Shown piece by piece: positions 24,353 to 33,506 of a DNA stretch of 64,000 nt. The notes under the pieces were generated by a model that had not been told where the DNA came from, did not search any database, and worked only from the letters and a program-made list of their open reading frames with translations. Made by a program: the position numbers and the translations under genes. Within the stretch, counting starts at the first letter, position 1, and each line of letters opens with the position of its first letter. This DNA comes from Roseomonas sp. (GTDB taxonomy: Bacteria > Pseudomonadota > Alphaproteobacteria > Acetobacterales > Acetobacteraceae), in contig JADCER010000014.1 in the NCBI GenBank assembly GCA_020249925.1, positions 1-64,000 on the forward strand, in the 5' to 3' direction.

Positions 24353-25228
24353 ATGTCCTCTGCCAGCATCCGCCCGTTTTTTGATGAGGCGACCAATACC
24401 GTCAGCTATCTGATCTTTGACCCCACGACCCGCCAAGGCGCAGTGATTGATCCCGTCCTGGATTGGGACCATCGCAGCGGGGAAGCGGATACGCGCTCCG
24501 CAGATCGGCTGATTGAAGCCGCCCGGCAGGAAGGGGTTGCGATTGCGCTGATCCTGGAAACCCATGCCCATGCGGATCATCTGACCGCGGCACCCTATAT
24601 CAAGCAGCGTTGCGGCGGGCAGATTGCGATTGGCGAACACATCAAGGATGTGCAGCGCATCTTCCGCCCGGTTTTCGCGGCTGAGGATGTGAAGCCCGAA
24701 GGTGGCGATTTCGATTTGCTGTTGCGCGATGGGCAGCGCCTGAAGCTCGGTACCCTGGAGATTGAGGTGATCCATACGCCGGGCCACACCCCGGCCTGTG
24801 TCTGTTACCGCATCGGCGATGAAGTGTTCGTGGGCGACACGCTGTTCATGCATGATTACGGCACGGCGCGGGCTGATTTTCCGGGTGGTGATGCGCGGGC
24901 GCTGTTTCGGTCCATCAAGCGCCTGCTGGCGCTGCCGCCCACAACCCGGCTTTGGATGTGCCATGACTATAAGGCGCCGGGGCGCGATGATTATGCGTGG
25001 CAAAGCACCGTCGCCGAACAGCGCGCGCATAACCCACATGTGAAGGATGGCGTGACCGAGGATGAATTTGTCGCCTTCCGACAGGCGCGCGATGCGAAGC
25101 TGGCCGCGCCCACGCTGTTGCTGCCTTCGATCCAGGTGAATATCCGCGCCGGGCGCTTCCCGGAGGCCGAGAGCAATGGCGTGCGGTATTTGAAGATACC
25201 AGTGAAGGCGCGCGCTGGGCTTGCGTGA
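24353..25228 (+). CDS. MBL-fold hydrolase, ETHE1-like persulfide dioxygenase
   Basis: The ATG at 24353 gives 291 residues. The beta-lactamase-fold motif ETHAHADHLTAAPYI, then HTPGHTPACVCYRIGD and VGDTLFMHDYGTARADFPGG, match the ETHE1/Blh group of non-haem iron persulfide dioxygenases that oxidise glutathione persulfide to sulfite. The middle CHDYKAPGRDDYAWQSTV supplies the last metal ligand region. Many alphaproteobacterial copies are controlled by BigR/SqrR, but no such regulator is adjacent. The 61-bp upstream gap is AT-rich for this genome. Confidence 0.85.
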   Translation: MSSASIRPFFDEATNTVSYLIFDPTTRQGAVIDPVLDWDHRSGEADTRSADRLIEAARQEGVAIALILETHAHADHLTAAPYIKQRCGGQIAIGEHIKDVQRIFRPVFAAEDVKPEGGDFDLLLRDGQRLKLGTLEIEVIHTPGHTPACVCYRIGDEVFVGDTLFMHDYGTARADFPGGDARALFRSIKRLLALPPTTRLWMCHDYKAPGRDDYAWQSTVAEQRAHNPHVKDGVTEDEFVAFRQARDAKLAAPTLLLPSIQVNIRAGRFPEAESNGVRYLKIPVKARAGLA

Positions 25229-25302
25229 AGCTTTGGCTTGCGGGGGCCTTCCCCTTTATGCTTGGTGGCAACGGTAAATCGATTGCTGGGAGAGCGACGC
25301 AG

Positions 25303-26296
25303 ATGATGAGACGATATTTCCTTGGTGCATCCATGGGCCTTGCCTTGGCAGCGCCGGCCATCGCCCAGGGCCTGCCCGATCGGCCCATCACGCTGGTGAG
25401 CGGCTTCGCCCCCGGCGGTTCCACCGACATCACCGCGCGCCTGCTGGCGGAGCGCATGCAGGCGCATATGGGCGGCAATGCGCGCGTGGTGGTGGAAAAA
25501 CCGCCCCGGCGCTTCCGGGACTGTCGCGGCAGAGTGGCTGCGTCGCCAGCCCGCCGATGGCACGGTGCTGATGTTGAATGAGGCTTCATCGCACGCGCTG
25601 ATCCCGGCTGCGATGCAGGGTGGCACACGCTATGACCCGATTGCTGATTTCAGCCATATCGCGATTGCCGCCAATGGTCCCTTGATCCTGGTCTCGGCGC
25701 CGAACTTCCCCGCGGCTAACGCGGCTGAGGCGGTGGCAAAGCTGCGCGCCGGGCCGCAGGATAACATGCCCTATGCGTCATCCGGAGTTGGATCCATGCC
25801 GCATTTCGCCGCCGAAGCGGTCGCGGTTTCGCTGATGCTGGGCGGCAAATTCTCCCATGTGCCCTATCGGTCCGGGGGCCTGATGGTGGAATCCATCGCG
25901 CGCGGCGAAACGGCCTGGGGCGTTGCTGTATTGGCTTCCGCCGCTGCGCAGGTGCGCGATAATCGCGTGCGCGGCATTGCGATTACGGGCCTTGAGCGTT
26001 TCCCGGCCTTCCCGGATATCCCAACACTCGCGGAATCCGGCATGCCTGGCTTTGATATCGGCAATTGGTTCGCGGTGGTCGGGCCACCGCGCATGCCGGA
26101 AGGCACGGTGGCGGCGCTGAACCGCGTGATCAATGCATCGCTTGCGGATGCGCAGCTGCGGGAACGTTTTCTGATTGCCGGCATTTCGCCCTGGACGCGG
26201 CCCAATACGCCCGCCGATGCGCGCGCGTTTTTCCAGGCGGAGCTTACGAAATTCAAGGGTGTTGTGGAACGCACCGGCGTGAAGATGGAACAGTGA
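25303..26296 (+). pseudogene. Bug/TctC-family solute-binding protein (2), frameshifted
   Basis: The gene begins with a normal signal peptide (MMRRYFLGASMGLALAAPAI) behind GGGAGAG and reads correctly to VVVE. A run of five A at 25496-25500 then throws the frame; dropping one A restores ENRPGASGTVAAEW and the rest of a normal Bug protein (HVPYRSGG, GIAITGLERFPAFPDIPTLAE) through 26296. Corrected length would be about 330 residues. Either the gene is freshly inactivated or the assembly has a homopolymer error. The upstream half alone would end at 25581 as nonsense. Confidence 0.85.
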
Positions 26297-26416
26297 TAAG
26301 GGCGGGCGCCTGAGGGAATTTCAATTGCAATAGGCGACTTTCCCCACGGGGACTTGCAAAGCCTTATCTGATGCTGTTCATGAAGGAACATGCTTTCCTC
26401 ATGCTCCGGGAGCGTC

Positions 26417-27856
26417 ATGGCCGCGCCAGGCTTGAATGATGTTGAAGCTTTGGATCAGTTCATCGCCGATACGGCGGAAGGGCTTCCCGTCAGCGTGCCC
26501 GGGCAAGGCCAGCGCCTTCCCTTGCTGAGGCTTTTATGGGCGTTGAGACGCAATATTCTTTCTGTCTGGCCCCAATCCGCCTACGAACGCGATTGCTTCG
26601 GCTTCAAGCTCATGCGGCAGCGCTACCTTGTCTGCAATAATGCCGATAGTGTTCGTCGCGTGTTTCTTTCAGAACACGATAATTATGATCGCAAAAGTCC
26701 GCAGATGCGCCACGCACTGGAGCCATTGCTGGGCGATGGCCTTTTCGTAAGCGATGGTGCGCTATGGCAATCGCGTCGCGCGTTATGCGCGCCGGCTTTT
26801 GAACCGGATTTATTGCAGGGTTTCGCAGCCGTGATGTGTGAGGAAGCGCATCGGCTTGCCGATCAATGGCAAAGCCTGAGACCTGGCAGCAAGGTCCATA
26901 TGCTTGAGGAAATGGCGCGCTTGACGGCGCGCATCATCGGCCGAACCGTCTTTGGCGATGAGACCAGCGATGCCGAAGCAGGACGGGTTGTGCGTGGCTT
27001 TTCGGACTACCAACGCGAAATAGAACAAAGCGGTTTGGCTGATACATTGGGCCTTCCTGCACTTGGATGGCTTTCAAACCCGCTTCGGCGTTACCGCGCC
27101 CGCAAGGCCGCGGCAATGGTGCAGGGTGTTATCGACCACATTATTCAACGCCATCGCAGCGGTAGTGAGGAGGGACGCTTTACGCTGCTGTCCCATTTGC
27201 TGAAAAATGCGGAAAATGCCGGCAGTGGTTGCCCTGTCACGGCGAATGCCGCACGCAATGAAGCGATTGTGATGTTCATGGCCGGGCACGAGACAACCGC
27301 AAACTCCCTTGCCTGGTGCTGGTATCTTTTGAGCAATAGTCCGCGGGCCGCGGCGAAGCTACACCATGAACTTGATACGGTGCTTGGCGGGCGCACGCCA
27401 AGCCTGGAAGATGTACCCCGGCTGCACTACACGCGCGCAGTCTTCGAAGAAGCCTTGCGTCTTTATCCACCTGTACCCATCCTCAGTCGTCAGGCAAGAA
27501 AAGATGACACGGTGCAGGGACGTCGGATTTCGGAAGGCACCATCATTCTTGTGGTGCCTTGGCTTCTGCATCGGCACAACGCCTACTGGGAAAAACCGAA
27601 TCATTTCATTCCCGAGCGTTTCCTGCCGGATCGGCCGCGCCCGGACAAGTTCATCTATATTCCCTTCAGCGTCGGGCGGCGCGTCTGCCTGGGGCTCCGC
27701 TTCGGCTTGGTCGAGGGGATTCTTTGCCTCGCGACCCTGGCACAGCGCTTCACCGCCGAAGTCGATAAAAATCACAGGGTTGAGATCGAATGCCGCCTGA
27801 CGCTGCGGCCGCATCAGGGATTGCCAATGCGCCTGATGCCGAGAATGCCCGCATGA
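26417..27856 (+). CDS. Cytochrome P450
   Basis: A 479-residue haem monooxygenase from the ATG at 26417 (GGGAGCGTC before it). The I-helix MFMAGHETTANSL, the K-helix EEALRLYP and the haem-thiolate loop IPFSVGRRVCLGLRFG are all intact. Overall it is closest in style to the CYP4/CYP102-like branch that oxidises fatty acids and alkanes, but substrate is not certain. No reductase or ferredoxin is adjacent. The stop overlaps the acyltransferase start (ATGA), so the two proteins are made together. The sequence is less GC-rich than flanking genes. Confidence 0.93.
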   Translation: MAAPGLNDVEALDQFIADTAEGLPVSVPGQGQRLPLLRLLWALRRNILSVWPQSAYERDCFGFKLMRQRYLVCNNADSVRRVFLSEHDNYDRKSPQMRHALEPLLGDGLFVSDGALWQSRRALCAPAFEPDLLQGFAAVMCEEAHRLADQWQSLRPGSKVHMLEEMARLTARIIGRTVFGDETSDAEAGRVVRGFSDYQREIEQSGLADTLGLPALGWLSNPLRRYRARKAAAMVQGVIDHIIQRHRSGSEEGRFTLLSHLLKNAENAGSGCPVTANAARNEAIVMFMAGHETTANSLAWCWYLLSNSPRAAAKLHHELDTVLGGRTPSLEDVPRLHYTRAVFEEALRLYPPVPILSRQARKDDTVQGRRISEGTIILVVPWLLHRHNAYWEKPNHFIPERFLPDRPRPDKFIYIPFSVGRRVCLGLRFGLVEGILCLATLAQRFTAEVDKNHRVEIECRLTLRPHQGLPMRLMPRMPA

Positions 27857-28809
27857 TGCCACAGCGGCCAAAACATGAGGAAATTTTCGAGATCTTTATG
27901 GTGCAGCTGCTGCGCTGCATGCCCATCACCTGGGCATCCTGGCTAGGCGGATGGTTGGGCGCGAGACAAGGCCGCGGCGCGATTAAGGCTGACCGTCTTT
28001 GGGTTCAACGCCTACGCAAAAATCTCGCCCGATTCTGCAATGTTACGGACCCCGCAGAGCTTGACAGGCGCATCATCGCCTTCACCGAGCGTATCGGCAG
28101 CTTTTATGCCGAATACCCGAACCTCCAGCGGCTTTACGCGTCCGGGCGGGTGGAGCTTGTGGGCGCGGAGAATCTGGATGCGGCGGGCAGACCCTTCATC
28201 CTATTGGGCTGCCATATTGCCAATTGGGAATTGATTGGCGCCTTGGCGAAAAGATGGGGTGGTTCGGCTGTACTCTACTTGCCGCTTGGCGGTGGGCTCA
28301 GAGAAAAGATCGCGCTTGAGGCACGCAAGGCATGGCCTGATTTGGAACTTATTCCCGCGTCGCCGGATGCGATGCTTGGTATAGATGCCGTGCTTCAGCT
28401 CGACCGCGCTGTGACCGAAGGAAAGAATTTAGCCATTTTTGTTGATGAGGAGCGGCAAGGATATGTCTGGGCGCCAAGCCTTGGACGTAGCCTGCCCTAC
28501 GCTGGCAATCGCTGGATCGCAGCGCGGCTTGCAGTGCGGCATAATATCAACATTATCCCGGCTTTCGTCGAAAGGCTTGGGCCTGCACGGTACCGCATCG
28601 TCATCCAACCTATCCTGGAAAAGCCGCAAGGCAAGTCCGGTCAGGCGCTTGCGCAGCACTTGGCGGACCAGATTGATGCGCGGGTTGAGGCATGGGTGCG
28701 CCCGCGCATCGAAAACTGGTATTGGCTGCCGTATTTTGACGCTGATCTACCCTGCCCCATGGACCAAAAGGCGAAGTCGTCAGACAAGGCCAACCAAGAG
28801 AGCGCCTGA
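27853..28809 (+). CDS. LpxL/HtrB-type lysophospholipid acyltransferase
   Basis: The 318-residue protein, started at the ATG overlapping the P450 stop, belongs to the lipid A lauroyl/myristoyl acyltransferase family: FILLGCHIANWELIGAL carries the catalytic H-x4-E, and VDEERQGYVWAPSLGR plus IPAFVERLGPARYRI match later blocks. LpxL enzymes act at the inner face of the cytoplasmic membrane on acyl-ACP; LpxL-like enzymes of other lipid pathways also exist. The tight pairing with a P450 suggests oxidation of the same acyl chain. A terminator overlaps its 3' end. Confidence 0.85.
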   Translation: MMPQRPKHEEIFEIFMVQLLRCMPITWASWLGGWLGARQGRGAIKADRLWVQRLRKNLARFCNVTDPAELDRRIIAFTERIGSFYAEYPNLQRLYASGRVELVGAENLDAAGRPFILLGCHIANWELIGALAKRWGGSAVLYLPLGGGLREKIALEARKAWPDLELIPASPDAMLGIDAVLQLDRAVTEGKNLAIFVDEERQGYVWAPSLGRSLPYAGNRWIAARLAVRHNINIIPAFVERLGPARYRIVIQPILEKPQGKSGQALAQHLADQIDARVEAWVRPRIENWYWLPYFDADLPCPMDQKAKSSDKANQESA

Positions 28810-28831
28810 AGAATTTCCAGGCGCTTTTTTT
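28801..28831 (+). terminator. Rho-independent terminator of the P450-acyltransferase operon
   Basis: An 8-bp perfect stem, AGCGCCTG (28801-28808) and CAGGCGCT (28818-28825), with a nine-base loop runs into seven T residues. The acyltransferase stop codon is inside the stem. The last T abuts the stop of the convergent MBL gene. Confidence 0.9.
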
Positions 28832-29625
28832 CAATCCTTCGGTGGCAGATGGAGCGCGACAACCTCGCCCCCCTGCCCCGCCACTTCCGGAAAGCGCCGG
28901 CGCACATCCGGGTCATGCCCCGGAATCACGCGGCTATCATCGCCACCCGCCAGCTTCTTTGCCGCGCGCCAACCAGCCGCCATCGCCCCCAGATCGAAAA
29001 TGATCGGGAAGGGATTGCCGCTCAGCGCATTGGCGTAGAAATGCATGGCGTCGGAGGCCAGCACCACCGGCCCGCGCACGGTTTGCACGCGCACCACCTG
29101 AAGCCCGTCCGAATGCCCGCCGACGCGATGCACTGAAACACCCGGCGCCACTTCGCCATCGCCATCATGGAACACGACGCGATCGGCATAAAGCGCCTTG
29201 ACCATGGCAACCACATGCGCGGCTTCGAAGGGCAGGCGAATGGCATGCACGCACATGTGCCGGCCGGTCGCGAAATGCATTTCGCGTTCCTGCAAATGGA
29301 ATTTCGCACCGGGGAACATGCCAAGCGAACCCGCATGATCATAATGCAAATGCGTGATGATCACATCGGATACCCGGGCGGCATCCGTGCCCATGGCCTT
29401 CAGGCTATCGCGCACATTACGCGCGATGGTGCGCCCACGGGCCGCGGCGGTTTCCTCATCAAAGCCGGTATCCACCACAATTTCCCGCCCATCCGGCGCG
29501 CGCAGCAACCAGATGAAGTAATCAAGCGGCATGGCTTCATGCGCGTCAGGCACGGGCAGCAGGAAATTCGTCTGTGCCGTGCGTTCATGCCGCCCGTAAC
29601 GGATGGCATAGGCTTCCCAATTCAT
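28831..29625 (-). CDS. MBL-fold lactonase (N-acyl homoserine lactonase family)
   Basis: A 264-residue metallo-beta-lactamase-fold protein. The HxHxDH motif lies in VIITHLHYDHAGSLGMFPGA, with further ligands in HRVGGHSDGLQVV and the DAMHFY region. The opening LLRAPDGREIVVDTGF is typical of AHL lactonase-like proteins, which open homoserine-lactone or other lactone rings; many family members are not quorum quenchers. Its start overlaps the HIBADH-family stop (ATGA), so it is the third gene of a CMD-HIBADH-MBL operon, which argues for a catabolic lactone. Confidence 0.85.
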   Translation of the reverse strand: MNWEAYAIRYGRHERTAQTNFLLPVPDAHEAMPLDYFIWLLRAPDGREIVVDTGFDEETAAARGRTIARNVRDSLKAMGTDAARVSDVIITHLHYDHAGSLGMFPGAKFHLQEREMHFATGRHMCVHAIRLPFEAAHVVAMVKALYADRVVFHDGDGEVAPGVSVHRVGGHSDGLQVVRVQTVRGPVVLASDAMHFYANALSGNPFPIIFDLGAMAAGWRAAKKLAGGDDSRVIPGHDPDVRRRFPEVAGQGGEVVALHLPPKD

Positions 29626-30530
29626 GATTCCTTGTTCCCCCCAAGCACGGTGCCGGTCATTTGTTCCAGCATTTTCGCAAGCGCGGTGTGATCAACCCCC
29701 GGCCCAAGCGATGTTGATGCCGCAAGCCACATTTCGCGGCAAAGCGCCGAGAATGGCGCAGGCGTTGTTGTCTCCCGCCCCACTTCGAGGGCGATGGACA
29801 GATCCTTCACCATCAGATCAAGCCCAAACCCCGCATCGAAGCGGCGGGACAGCACATATTCCTTGAACTTCTTTTGCGTGGAATTGTTCATGCCGGAAGA
29901 TGCATTCAACACATCCACCATCATCGTCGGATCAAGCCCGAAGCGCTGGCCGATCAGTAGCGCCTCAACGCCAATCAGATAGCCGCCGGCCGAAACGAGA
30001 TTATTCAGCGCCTTCATCGCCTGCCCGGCGCCAATCTCGCCGCAGCGATAGATGGAAGTGCCCATGGCCTTCAGTACGGGCTCGGCACGGTCAATCTCTG
30101 CTACCGGTCCACCCACCATAATGGCCAACTGGCCGGATTTGGCACGCGGCACGCCACCGGAGACCGGGCAATCAATCATCGCCACACCATGGCCCGCCAG
30201 CATCGCCGCGATTTCGCGCGTGCGGCCTGGCTGGCCGGATGTCATGTCAATCACCAGCATGCCAGGCTTGAGCGATGGCAGCATGGCTTCCACCGCTTCA
30301 CCCACTTGCTTGCTGGTTGGCACGATCATCACCACGCAATCGGCGCCCTTGGCGGCTTCCGCCGGCGTTGCGGCGGCTTTCGCGCCGGTCTCGGTCGCGA
30401 AGGATGCAGCGCGGCCTGGCACCACATCACATACCGTCACCTCAAATCCCGCCTTCACCAAATTGGCCGCCATGGGCCAACCCATATTGCCGATGCCAGC
30501 GAAGGCGATGCGCTTCAATGCAGCCGACAT
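29622..30530 (-). CDS. NAD(P)-dependent beta-hydroxyacid dehydrogenase (HIBADH family)
   Basis: A 302-residue protein from the ATG at 30530 (a GTG codon precedes it in frame). The Rossmann loop IAFAGIGNMGWPMAANLVKA, the substrate motif DCPVSGGVPRAKSGQ and the catalytic Lys region GQAMKALNNL are intact. The family oxidises 3-hydroxyisobutyrate, tartronate semialdehyde or related acids. The start overlaps the CMD-family stop by one base (TGATG) and the stop overlaps the MBL start. Confidence 0.88.
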   Translation of the reverse strand: MSAALKRIAFAGIGNMGWPMAANLVKAGFEVTVCDVVPGRAASFATETGAKAAATPAEAAKGADCVVMIVPTSKQVGEAVEAMLPSLKPGMLVIDMTSGQPGRTREIAAMLAGHGVAMIDCPVSGGVPRAKSGQLAIMVGGPVAEIDRAEPVLKAMGTSIYRCGEIGAGQAMKALNNLVSAGGYLIGVEALLIGQRFGLDPTMMVDVLNASSGMNNSTQKKFKEYVLSRRFDAGFGLDLMVKDLSIALEVGRETTTPAPFSALCREMWLAASTSLGPGVDHTALAKMLEQMTGTVLGGNKES

Positions 30531-30928
30531 CACTTCTTCCCCGGAATGGCGCCTTCGGCGATCAGCACTTCATGCGCTGCCTTGAAGGCGTCAAGCCCGG
30601 CGGGAATGCCGCAATAGGCAGTGGCATGCAGCAAAGTCGCCTTGATTTCATCAACCGTAATGCCGTTATTGAGCGCGCCTTTCACATGCAGCTTCACTTC
30701 CGGAATCTTGCCAAGCGCGGTCAGCATGGCCAGGTTCAGCAGCGAACGCGTCTTGCGGTCCAGCGTCGGATCACCCCAGGCCCAGCCCCAGGCCCAGGCG
30801 GTAGTGGCGCGTTGGAAGGACATCATGAATTCATCGGCCTTCGCCATGGACGAATCCACATATTCCGGACCCAGCACCGCACGGCGGATGGGCAAACCCT
30901 TGTCAAACAGCGCCTGATCGTCGGACAT
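30530..30928 (-). CDS. Carboxymuconolactone decarboxylase family protein
   Basis: This 132-residue protein lacks the CxxC of AhpD and resembles PcaC-type 4-carboxymuconolactone decarboxylases: TRSLLNLAMLTALGKIPEVKLH, ALNNGITVDEIKATLLHATAYCGIPAGLDAFK. It begins an operon with the HIBADH and lactonase-like genes. Together the three suggest breakdown of a lactone or hydroxy-acid intermediate, but the substrate is inferred from families only. Confidence 0.85.
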   Translation of the reverse strand: MSDDQALFDKGLPIRRAVLGPEYVDSSMAKADEFMMSFQRATTAWAWGWAWGDPTLDRKTRSLLNLAMLTALGKIPEVKLHVKGALNNGITVDEIKATLLHATAYCGIPAGLDAFKAAHEVLIAEGAIPGKK

Positions 30929-31056
30929 TTCTCTACTCCTTCTGGATTGGATGGCGCAGGCTGGCGCGACGGCGCGGGGCGGTCAACCGGGGCAGTTTGC
31001 GCCAACGCCCCGGAAGGTTAGTGTGGCGCGAAAGATGGAACTGGGAGATGCGCGCC
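30929..31056. promoter_or_regulatory. Divergent intergenic region (CMD operon / Bug 3)
   Basis: The 128 bp between the CMD-family start and the Bug gene start must contain both promoters. GGGAG stands nine bases before the chosen Bug ATG at 31057. No obvious dyad. Confidence 0.45.
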
Positions 31057-32025
31057 ATGATGCGACTGCTTGGCCTGCTTTGCCTGCTCTGCGCTGCGCC
31101 CGCCTTGGGGCAGACAGCGCCGGAAGCCTATCCCGCACGCCCCATTCGCATGATCGTGCCCTTTGCCGCAGGCGGTTCCGCGGATTTGGTGGCGCGTATT
31201 GCGGCGCAAGGCATGTCGGAAAAGCTCGGTCAGAGCATTGCGGTTGAAAATCGCGGTGGCAGCGGCGGTGTGATTGGGTCTGAAGCCGTGCTGGCCGCGC
31301 CGGCGGATGGCTATACCATTGCCTTTCATTCCATGTCTTCCGCCGTGCTGAATGCCGGGCTGTATCGCAACCTGTCCTTCGATGTGCGCCGCGCCTTCAT
31401 TCCCGTATCGTTGGTCGGCACGGTGCCCAATATCGTCATCATCAATCCGCGCCTGCCGGCAGCCAATCTTGCGGAATTCATTGCGCTGATCCGCGCCAAT
31501 CCCGGCAAATACAGCTATGCGAGTTCCGGCGCCGGCACGATTGTGCATCTTTCCGCACATATGCTGGCGAGCATGGCGGGCGCCGAGATGCTGCATGTGC
31601 CCTATCGTGGATCGGGCCCGGCCATGAGCGATCTTTTGGCCGGGCGGATTGACATGATGGTGGACACGCTGCCTTCCGTGATCCCGCAAGTGCGCGCGGG
31701 GCAATTGCGCGCACTGGCCATGGGCACGCGCCAGCGCAACCCAACTCTGCCCGAGGTACCCACCGCGGAAAAAGCCGGGCTGCCTGGCTATGAAAGCTAT
31801 AATTGGCATGCGGTATTCGCGCCGCAGGGCACGCCGCCCGCAATTGTCGCGCGGCTGGAAGGCGCCGCCCGCGACGCCGTGGCAGACCCCGCCATTCGCC
31901 AGAGGCTGATTGATGTTGGCGTTGACCCAAGGGGCACCAGCGCGGCGGAGTTGGCCACGTTTTGGGATCAACAATTGGCGCTATGGATTCCGATTATCCG
32001 CGCTTCCGGCGCGACGGCGGATTAG
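31057..32025 (+). CDS. Bug/TctC-family solute-binding protein (3)
   Basis: From the ATG at 31057 the protein has 322 residues with a signal peptide (MMRLLGLLCLLCAAPALGQ) and intact Bug landmarks: YPARPIRMIVPFAAGGSADL, VENRGGSGGVIG, YSYASSGAGTIVHLSA and LHVPYRGSGPAMSDL. An in-frame ATG at 31048 is too near the ribosome site. It is monocistronic, divergent from the CMD-HIBADH-MBL operon and may bind its substrate. No TctAB partner is present. Confidence 0.9.
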   Translation: MMRLLGLLCLLCAAPALGQTAPEAYPARPIRMIVPFAAGGSADLVARIAAQGMSEKLGQSIAVENRGGSGGVIGSEAVLAAPADGYTIAFHSMSSAVLNAGLYRNLSFDVRRAFIPVSLVGTVPNIVIINPRLPAANLAEFIALIRANPGKYSYASSGAGTIVHLSAHMLASMAGAEMLHVPYRGSGPAMSDLLAGRIDMMVDTLPSVIPQVRAGQLRALAMGTRQRNPTLPEVPTAEKAGLPGYESYNWHAVFAPQGTPPAIVARLEGAARDAVADPAIRQRLIDVGVDPRGTSAAELATFWDQQLALWIPIIRASGATAD

Positions 32026-32028
32026 GCT

Positions 32029-32619
32029 CTATTCCGCCTTTTCCGGTTCATACCAAGGCCAGCGCTGCTTCACGACCGGGCTATCCGGCGCATAAGCGAT
32101 GCAGGTGCCGATCAGGCCGGGCCTGACCTTCTTTTCATCCACGGCATCACCCGCCGCACGGCGCGCTTCGGCCTGTTCGCGTTCCCGCTGGCGCCGCACG
32201 GGATAAAGGGTTTGGAAGGCAACCGTGCCCATCTGGCCGATCACTTCACGCAAATGCGTGCAGCCATGAATGCCGCCAACGCGTTCATTCACCGCGCGCA
32301 CAAAACCAGGCCCGATCTTGAGACCTGCGAGCCGCGCGAAATTGGGCGCCGCAGCAGGGCAGACATCATAGGGCGTGAAATCGGATGCCGCTTCGCAGGA
32401 CAGTACCTCAAAATCCTCATTGATGGTCATGCGGATCCACATGCCATGCAACGCCTCACCTGGCTCAATCCAGCCGCGGCCTTCATTGTTGAAGCCGTAG
32501 CTTTTGGTGTCCACCAGATGGGCTTCGATATCGAACAGCCCATCCTTTCGCTGATAGCCGCGCAATTGGATGTCGCGCAGATGAAGCAGGTTACGCTCGG
32601 CGGGGTCAGAAAGTGGCAT
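32029..32619 (-). CDS. DUF2889 domain protein
   Basis: A 196-residue cytosolic protein with the DUF2889 pattern: LRGYQRKDGLFDIEAHLVDT, WIRMTINEDFEVLSCEA and the GCTHLREVIGQMGTVAFQT block with its conserved Cys-Thr-His. Function is unknown; the family is scattered in proteobacteria near aromatic and CoA metabolism. It ends three bases after the convergent Bug gene's stop. The uronate operon lies upstream on the same strand, separated by about 65 bp. Confidence 0.85.
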   Translation of the reverse strand: MPLSDPAERNLLHLRDIQLRGYQRKDGLFDIEAHLVDTKSYGFNNEGRGWIEPGEALHGMWIRMTINEDFEVLSCEAASDFTPYDVCPAAAPNFARLAGLKIGPGFVRAVNERVGGIHGCTHLREVIGQMGTVAFQTLYPVRRQREREQAEARRAAGDAVDEKKVRPGLIGTCIAYAPDSPVVKQRWPWYEPEKAE

Positions 32620-32684
32620 GGGTCAGGGTCCGGTTACGCTGCACTGCGGCAGGCTATTGCCACGCGGCGCGCCGCAAGGCCAGA

Positions 32685-33506
32685 TCAGGCGGCGGTCAGG
32701 CGGATGGCGCCATGCAGCACCTGGCCTTGCGCCAGCACGCGCATGGGCGCGGCGGCGGCCAGCGCCGGGCGATTGGGCGCATCGGGCATGTGGCTGACGG
32801 GTTCAACACAAATGATCGGCGATGCCGCCGGGGCATAGACCTGAACGCCCGCCGCGAAATCGCCGGTGGCCGTGAGCGTCAGGTTCCCGGCCGGCGTGCT
32901 GAGGCGTGCCGCGCCATCCCAACCGGCGAAGAAATCATCCAGCCCAATCAGCCCGGCCTCATCCGCCGCAATGCCAGCGCAGAATGAAAGGCTTTCCGGC
33001 AAGCCGCGCGCATTGTGGTTAGCGCGTTGCGAGGCGTTCAGATGCAGCGATGTCGCAGCGCTGCGGATGAACCAGGGATGCCAGCCCATGCCATAGGGTG
33101 CGGGTGCTGTGCCTTCATGCCGCAAGGTCATTTCCATGACGACACCATCACCATCAAGCACGACCGCAAGCCGCGCCGTGTAATCGAAAGGTGCGTGCTC
33201 CAGGTGCTGTTGCAGCACGGCGTGATCCGGAGCGGCGCTGATCACCTCCCAAGGCAGATCGCGCGCCAGACCATGTATAGCGGTGCCTTCCACCGCGCGA
33301 TTGATCGGCATGACATGGCCGGCGATGCGCCCGCCATCAAGCCGATTGGCCCAGGGCAGCATCCAGAAGGCGCCGTAAGCGCCTGGATGGCGCGCAGCTT
33401 CAGGTGTCGGCACCAGAACATCGCGCCCGCGCCATTGCAGACTGGAAAAAGCCGCACCCTGTTCCGGGCAGATCAGCGCCTGCCAATCACCGCGCTGCAG
33501 CTTCAT
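32685..33506 (-). CDS. Aldose 1-epimerase family protein
   Basis: The 273-residue length fits the galactose mutarotase fold, with GAFWMLPWANRLDGGRIAGH, the pocket segment IHGLARDLPWEV and GMGWHPWFIR carrying conserved His residues. It interconverts sugar anomers. Coupled by ATGA to the uronate dehydrogenase gene and downstream of a TRAP transporter, it probably supplies the cyclic anomer that the dehydrogenase oxidises. Confidence 0.88.
   Translation of the reverse strand: MKLQRGDWQALICPEQGAAFSSLQWRGRDVLVPTPEAARHPGAYGAFWMLPWANRLDGGRIAGHVMPINRAVEGTAIHGLARDLPWEVISAAPDHAVLQQHLEHAPFDYTARLAVVLDGDGVVMEMTLRHEGTAPAPYGMGWHPWFIRSAATSLHLNASQRANHNARGLPESLSFCAGIAADEAGLIGLDDFFAGWDGAARLSTPAGNLTLTATGDFAAGVQVYAPAASPIICVEPVSHMPDAPNRPALAAAAPMRVLAQGQVLHGAIRLTAA

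Noticed and set aside
28831-29625. Quorum-quenching AHL lactonase as a firm call
   Set aside because: The fold fits, but the gene is coupled to CMD and HIBADH-family genes, which points to lactone catabolism; no luxI/luxR is present.
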